Below are positions 60,408 to 64,000 of a DNA stretch of 64,000 nt, one piece after another; the first letter of the stretch is position 1, and every line of letters starts with the position of its first letter. The notes below the pieces were generated by a model. It was not told the origin of the DNA. It worked only from the letters and a program-made list of their open reading frames with translations, and made no database searches. Source of the stretch: CBDAQD01 sp965275905 (GTDB taxonomy: Bacteria; Pseudomonadota; Alphaproteobacteria; Rhizobiales; JAJFHC01); NCBI GenBank assembly GCA_965275905.1, contig CBDHYJ010000025.1:70130-134129 (forward strand), given 5' to 3'. The position numbers and the translations under genes are program-made.

Positions 60408-61052
60408 ATGAAGACAAGGGCCGATTCTCGGTTGCAAACCGGGCCGGACTTCACGCTTGAGGCGGCCGCGCTTGACGCCGGTCACGAGGCCGTCGCCGGC
60501 ATCGACGAGGCCGGCCGGGGTCCGTGGGCCGGGCCGGTCGTGGCGGCCGCCGTCGTGCTCGATCCGGGGAACATCCCCGAAGGCCTCAACGATTCCAAGA
60601 AGCTCACCGCCACGACCCGGGACACGCTCTTCGATCAGATCTCGGCAGTGGCGCATGTCGGTGTCGGCATCGCCGAGGTAGATCGGATCGACCGGGACAA
60701 CATCCTTGCCGCCACCCTATGGGCGATGCGGGCGGCGCTCGACGATCTGTCCGCTGCTCCGGCCTACGCTCTCATCGACGGCAACCGCATGCCGGACCTG
60801 CCCTGCCCGGCCGAGACAGTGATCAAGGGTGACGGCCGCTGCCTGTCCATCGCCGCGGCGTCGATCATCGCCAAGACCACCCGGGACCGGATCATGCGCG
60901 ACCTTGCCGAAGAATGCCCCGGCTACGGCTGGGAGCGGAACATGGGTTACGGCACCGCTGAGCACAGCGCCGCGATCGACCGGATCGGCGTGACACCGCA
61001 CCACCGGCGGTCATTCCGTCCCATACGACTGGCGCTTGGGCTGCCCGATTGA
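60408..61052 (+). CDS. rnhB: Ribonuclease HII
   Basis: RNase HII cuts RNA in RNA-DNA hybrids, including single ribonucleotides in DNA. A 214-residue protein with the family active site: GIDEAGRGPWAGPVVAAAV (first Asp-Glu pair), DSKKLTA, and IDGNRMP (third Asp), then IAAASIIAKTTRDRIM. The start at 60408 is the first ATG after the cyclase gene. The pairing of rnhB with ccrM is conserved in alphaproteobacteria, here with a DUF1194 gene between them. Confidence 0.95.
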   Translation: MKTRADSRLQTGPDFTLEAAALDAGHEAVAGIDEAGRGPWAGPVVAAAVVLDPGNIPEGLNDSKKLTATTRDTLFDQISAVAHVGVGIAEVDRIDRDNILAATLWAMRAALDDLSAAPAYALIDGNRMPDLPCPAETVIKGDGRCLSIAAASIIAKTTRDRIMRDLAEECPGYGWERNMGYGTAEHSAAIDRIGVTPHHRRSFRPIRLALGLPD

Positions 61053-61126
61053 CACTGCAGGTGATGCTGGCATCGCCCGTTCGGGTGACCTAGGCTTTCG
61101 TTCTGCCAACTGCGGAAGGCCGAACG

Positions 61127-61876
61127 ATGCGTCCGATACTCCTCGTCCTGTTGCTGATCTGCGCACCCGCGACCGTTTACGCGGATACGAAAACCGAGGT
61201 CGACCTCGAGCTCGTCCTGCTGGTCGACGCCTCCAATTCCATCGACGAGGCGGAGACCCGGTTCCAGCGCCAGGGTTATGCTGACGCCTTGATGCATCCT
61301 GAAGTCCAGGCGGCGATCGCCAAGGGCATTCTCGGCCGCATAGCAGTGACGTTCATGGAATGGGCCGACTTGAACAATCAGGACGTGGTCGTGCCCTGGA
61401 CCGTCATAGACAGTGCGGACTCGGCCCGCGTCTTTCGTGACAACCTGATGGCCGCACCGCGCAAGACCTACGGCACCAACGCGATCGGCGAGGCCATCGC
61501 CGCCGGACAGGCACAGATTGCCGGCAACAGTTTCGAGGGCATCCGCCGCGTTATCGACTTCTCGGGCGACAGCGCCAACAACTGGAGTGGCAGACCCATC
61601 GAGGATGCCCGGGCCGCCGCCATTGCGGCTGGTTCCGTGATCAACGGGCTGGCCATTCTGTGTCTCGATTCCGATTGCAGTGGCCGGCCGATCAGCTACG
61701 ACCTGGAGCAGGCCTTCAGGACACAGATCATCGGCGGACCGGGCAGCTTCGTTATTACGGTCGACAGCCGGGAACGGTTCGCCGAGGCGGTGCGGCAGAA
61801 ACTCATTCTCGAGATCGCGGGACCACCTGATTCCCCGCCCAAAAGACGCCAGGCCATGCTGGAAAAACCGCAGTAA
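61127..61876 (+). CDS. DUF1194 domain-containing exported protein (vWA-like)
   Basis: A 249-residue exported protein. A signal peptide (about 1-19, RPILLVLLLICAPATVYA) is followed by a DUF1194 domain with ELVLLVDASNSIDEAE, a MIDAS-like D-x-S-x-S metal site. Further motifs are FSGDSANNWSG and RRVIDFSG. DUF1194 is a von-Willebrand-A-like family of secreted or periplasmic proteins in alphaproteobacteria with no assigned role. It interrupts the usual rnhB-ccrM adjacency. The 118-base gap before ccrM carries CtrA-like boxes. Confidence 0.88.
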   Translation: MRPILLVLLLICAPATVYADTKTEVDLELVLLVDASNSIDEAETRFQRQGYADALMHPEVQAAIAKGILGRIAVTFMEWADLNNQDVVVPWTVIDSADSARVFRDNLMAAPRKTYGTNAIGEAIAAGQAQIAGNSFEGIRRVIDFSGDSANNWSGRPIEDARAAAIAAGSVINGLAILCLDSDCSGRPISYDLEQAFRTQIIGGPGSFVITVDSRERFAEAVRQKLILEIAGPPDSPPKRRQAMLEKPQ

Positions 61877-61886
61877 TAACCCACTG

Positions 61887-61894
61887 TTAACCAT
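61887..61894 (+). promoter_or_regulatory. CtrA-like half-site TTAACCAT upstream of ccrM
   Basis: TTAACCAT is a CtrA half-site word described in Caulobacter-type alphaproteobacteria. It lies about 100 bases before the ccrM start. Confidence 0.4.
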
Positions 61895-61929
61895 AAATCG
61901 CGATCGCCCACCGTTCCGCGTCCAGCCCT

Positions 61930-61944
61930 TTAAACTCCGTTTAC
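61930..61944 (+). promoter_or_regulatory. CtrA-like box TTAA-N7-TTAC upstream of ccrM
   Basis: TTAA at 61930-61933 and TTAC at 61941-61944 are exactly seven bases apart, one mismatch from the CtrA consensus TTAA-N7-TTAA. It lies 51 bases before the ccrM start, where an activator would act. ccrM is a CtrA target in Caulobacter. Confidence 0.5.
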
Positions 61945-61994
61945 CCTGGGGGTCCAATCATCGCCCCTCGATGAGTATTGCAGGGGAACGGTAA

Positions 61995-63104
61995 ATGGGT
62001 GTCGCTCACAAACCGGACGTTTCGGTTTTCGAGAACAGAATTCTGGTCGGCGATTGCATCGAACAGATGAATACGCTGCCGGCGAAATCTGTCGATCTTA
62101 TCTTTGCGGACCCGCCCTACAATCTGCAGCTCGACGGCGATTTGCTTCGTCCGAACAACACCAAGGTCGACGCCGTCGACGACCACTGGGACCAGTTCTC
62201 CAGCTTCGAAGCCTACGACCGGTTCACGCGCGAGTGGCTGGCGGCCGCCCGGCGCATTCTGAAGGACACCGGATCGTTCTGGGTGATCGGCTCCTACCAC
62301 AACATATTCCGCGTCGGCACGGCGCTTCAGGATCTCGGATTCTGGATTCTCAACGACGTCATCTGGCGCAAGACCAACCCGATGCCGAACTTTCGCGGAC
62401 GCCGGTTCACGAACGCGCATGAGACCATGATCTGGGCTGCGCGCGGCGAAGGCCAGAAGGGCTACACGTTCAACTACGAGGCCATGAAGGCGCTCAACGA
62501 AGACATTCAGATGCGGTCCGACTGGCTCCTGCCGATCTGCAGCGGCGGCGAACGGCTGAAGGACGAGGACGGCGCGAAAACGCATCCGACGCAGAAGCCG
62601 GAATCCCTCCTTCACAGGGTGATTCTGTCGTCGTCCCAGCCGGGCGATGTCGTGCTCGATCCGTTCTTCGGCACCGGCACGACCGGTGCGGTGGCCAAAC
62701 GTCTCGGACGCCGGTGGATCGGTATCGACCGCGAGGATCATTACATTCAGGCGGCTCAGAAAAGGATCGATGCGGTTGTTCCGCTCGATGGCGAGACGCT
62801 GGAGGTCTCCAAGGGAAAGCGGCAGGAACCGCGCGTCCCGTTCGGCACAGTTGTCGAACGCGGCCTGCTGGAGCCGGGTACCATGCTTTATGACCCGGCG
62901 CGCCGTCATGCCGCCAAGGTGCGGGCCGACGGCACGCTCGTTTGCGCCGATGCCACGGGGTCGATTCACAAAATCGGCGCACACGTTCAGGGCCTTGAGG
63001 CCTGCAACGGCTGGACGTTCTGGCACTTCCGCACCGACGGCAAGCTCAAGCCGATCGATCTCCTGCGCCAGCAGATCCGCTCCGAGATGCGCACCGGCGC
63101 CTGA
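61995..63104 (+). CDS. ccrM: CcrM-type adenine-specific DNA methyltransferase (GANTC)
   Basis: A 369-residue beta-class N6-adenine methyltransferase. The catalytic DPPYNLQLDG is at about 39-48 (DPPY motif), and the SAM motif DPFFGTGTTGAVAKRLGRRWIGID follows in the second half, the order of the beta class. The C-terminal region of about 100 residues (PFGTVVERGLLEPGTMLYD, then GSIHKIGAHVQGL) is the extra domain found in CcrM and needed for DNA recognition. CcrM methylates GANTC and coordinates alphaproteobacterial cell-cycle transcription. Possible CtrA boxes precede it. The mutY gene converges on it. Confidence 0.96.
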   Translation: MGVAHKPDVSVFENRILVGDCIEQMNTLPAKSVDLIFADPPYNLQLDGDLLRPNNTKVDAVDDHWDQFSSFEAYDRFTREWLAAARRILKDTGSFWVIGSYHNIFRVGTALQDLGFWILNDVIWRKTNPMPNFRGRRFTNAHETMIWAARGEGQKGYTFNYEAMKALNEDIQMRSDWLLPICSGGERLKDEDGAKTHPTQKPESLLHRVILSSSQPGDVVLDPFFGTGTTGAVAKRLGRRWIGIDREDHYIQAAQKRIDAVVPLDGETLEVSKGKRQEPRVPFGTVVERGLLEPGTMLYDPARRHAAKVRADGTLVCADATGSIHKIGAHVQGLEACNGWTFWHFRTDGKLKPIDLLRQQIRSEMRTGA

Positions 63105-63142
63105 CACGACGAACACGCTTACATTCCGGACTGTCGGTCACG

Positions 63143-64000
63143 TCACATACCGGTGGCGTGGGCGATGACCTTGCGCATGACGCTCGGCAGCGCATTGCTG
63201 TCGAGAGACTCCAACCCAACCCACCGGCAACGCCCCTCGTCAGCGGCAAGGGTGAGAGGCTGTGAGTGGCCTACCTTGCTGGTCCAGACCTCAAGTTCCA
63301 GGTGAAAATGCGTGAAGGTGTGGCGAACCAGCCCCGCCTTGCGTGCCCATTGCGCCTCGACCGGGGCGTGGACGGATGGATCGCCGGGAGGCTCGGATTT
63401 GTCCGTCCAGGGGGTCGACGGTATCTCGGCCATTCCGCCAAGAAGACCCTTGGGCGGACGGTCGCGCAGCAGGACCGTGCCGTTGGTCCGCTCAACCCAG
63501 AACGCGATTCCTTGCCTCGTCGGCTTTTGCGCTTTCGGCCGTTTGAGCGGCAGGGTTTCGGCGATGCCCGCCAGACGGCCATCACAGGGTTCCGACCAGG
63601 GACACAGCAGGCAGTTTGCTTTCTTTGGCGCGCAGATTGTGGCGCCCAGGTCCATCACGGCCTGGGCGTAGTCGCCAGGGCGTACATCCGGGGTCAGTGT
63701 CGAGGCATGGGCCCATAAGGTCTTCTTGCTGTCCGGCAGCGGCTCTTCCACCGCAAACAGGCGGGCCATGACGCGCTCGACATTGCCGTCGACGACCACC
63801 GCCGGCCGGCCGAATGCGATCGCGGCGATGGCCGCGGCCGTATACTGGCCGATGCCCGGCAGGTTCTTCAGTTCTTCTTCCGTGTCCGGGAACGCGCCGC
63901 CATACCGTTCGACGACTTCGTTGGCGCAGCGGTGCAGGTTTCGCGCCCGCGCGTAGTACCCGAGGCCGGCCCACGCGGTCAGAACCTGGTCGAGCGGCGC
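63143..64000 (-). CDS. mutY: A/G-specific adenine glycosylase, 5' end beyond the window
   Basis: MutY removes adenine mispaired with 8-oxoguanine. The visible 285 residues lack the N-terminus, which lies beyond base 64000. Present are the helix-hairpin-helix LPGIGQYTAAAIAAIAFG, the catalytic Asp in VVVDGNVERV, the [4Fe-4S] ligands C-x6-C-x2-C-x5-C (CAPKKANCLLCPWSEPC), and a C-terminal NUDIX-like 8-oxoG-recognition domain (FWVERTNGTVLLRDRPPKGLLGGMAEIPS). The frame is open to the window edge in step with the rest. Its stop is 38 bases after ccrM on the opposite strand. Confidence 0.95.
   Translation of the reverse strand, partial: APLDQVLTAWAGLGYYARARNLHRCANEVVERYGGAFPDTEEELKNLPGIGQYTAAAIAAIAFGRPAVVVDGNVERVMARLFAVEEPLPDSKKTLWAHASTLTPDVRPGDYAQAVMDLGATICAPKKANCLLCPWSEPCDGRLAGIAETLPLKRPKAQKPTRQGIAFWVERTNGTVLLRDRPPKGLLGGMAEIPSTPWTDKSEPPGDPSVHAPVEAQWARKAGLVRHTFTHFHLELEVWTSKVGHSQPLTLAADEGRCRWVGLESLDSNALPSVMRKVIAHATGM

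Noticed and set aside
1..64000. CRISPR arrays, tRNA or rRNA genes, toxin-antitoxin pairs, prophage or defence clusters
   Set aside because: I looked for repeated spacers, tRNA-like cloverleaf words, paired small genes and nuclease/helicase groups and saw none that I could support.

Overview
The window is a gene-dense, GC-rich stretch of an alphaproteobacterial chromosome. Lineage markers are a CcrM-type GANTC methyltransferase next to rnhB, a Usg-family gene, a TIGR02301 protein, a direct-repeat LexA box of the GTTC-N7-GTTC type, and the order sppA / small membrane protein / glyQ / glyS / ppdK. I would place it near the Rhodospirillales-type alphaproteobacteria but cannot name a genus. I saw no rRNA, tRNA, CRISPR array, prophage or plasmid gene.

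Layout. 1-7 kb: tail of a chemoreceptor, an SDR, pdxH, a lipoprotein, a DnaJ-type co-chaperone, fabI, a chorismate synthase gene broken by two one-base insertions, and an isoaspartyl peptidase. 6.5-9.7 kb: an Lrp-type regulator divergent from ald, then an intact IS4-family element and a REP-like palindromic repeat. 9.7-18.6 kb (mostly minus strand): RNA and small-molecule methyltransferases, tlyA, dxs, xseB, a deacetylase-family enzyme, an HSDL2-like SDR and a long acyl-CoA dehydrogenase. 18.8-31 kb: a Sua5-type tRNA modification enzyme, a D-2-hydroxyacid dehydrogenase, a small copper-handling group (PCuAC plus a DUF2946-like protein), a YedK/HMCES protein, a NUDIX enzyme, several conserved hypotheticals, YgfZ, and an HD-hydrolase / tyrosine-phosphatase-like pair. 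31-42 kb: cell-wall hydrolase, meaB, ppdK, glycyl-tRNA synthetase, S49 peptidase, tRNA methyltransferase. 42-56 kb: polyprenyl diphosphate synthase, SDR genes with divergent LysR regulators, ispE, a TPR protein, ETF-ubiquinone oxidoreductase, uracil-DNA glycosylase, moaB, an aldo/keto reductase group and a glycosyltransferase pair. 56.8-64 kb: a radical SAM gene behind a LexA box, a GGDEF protein with a degenerate receiver, a membrane class III adenylate cyclase, rnhB, a DUF1194 protein, ccrM behind CtrA-like boxes, and mutY running off the window.

Most of the content is housekeeping: isoprenoid precursors (dxs, ispE, polyprenyl synthase), translation (glyQS, tsaC/Sua5, RNA methyltransferases), fatty-acid and electron-transfer metabolism (fabI, acyl-CoA dehydrogenase, ETF-QO), and DNA repair and cell-cycle marking (UDG, mutY, YedK, radical SAM, ccrM). 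I did not find a clearly new multi-gene system. The observations most worth checking are the doubly frameshifted aroC, the LexA box before the radical SAM gene, the GGDEF protein lacking both a phospho-acceptor and an inhibitory site beside a cAMP cyclase and ccrM, an SDR that has lost its catalytic residues, and the matched inverted flanks around the insertion sequence.
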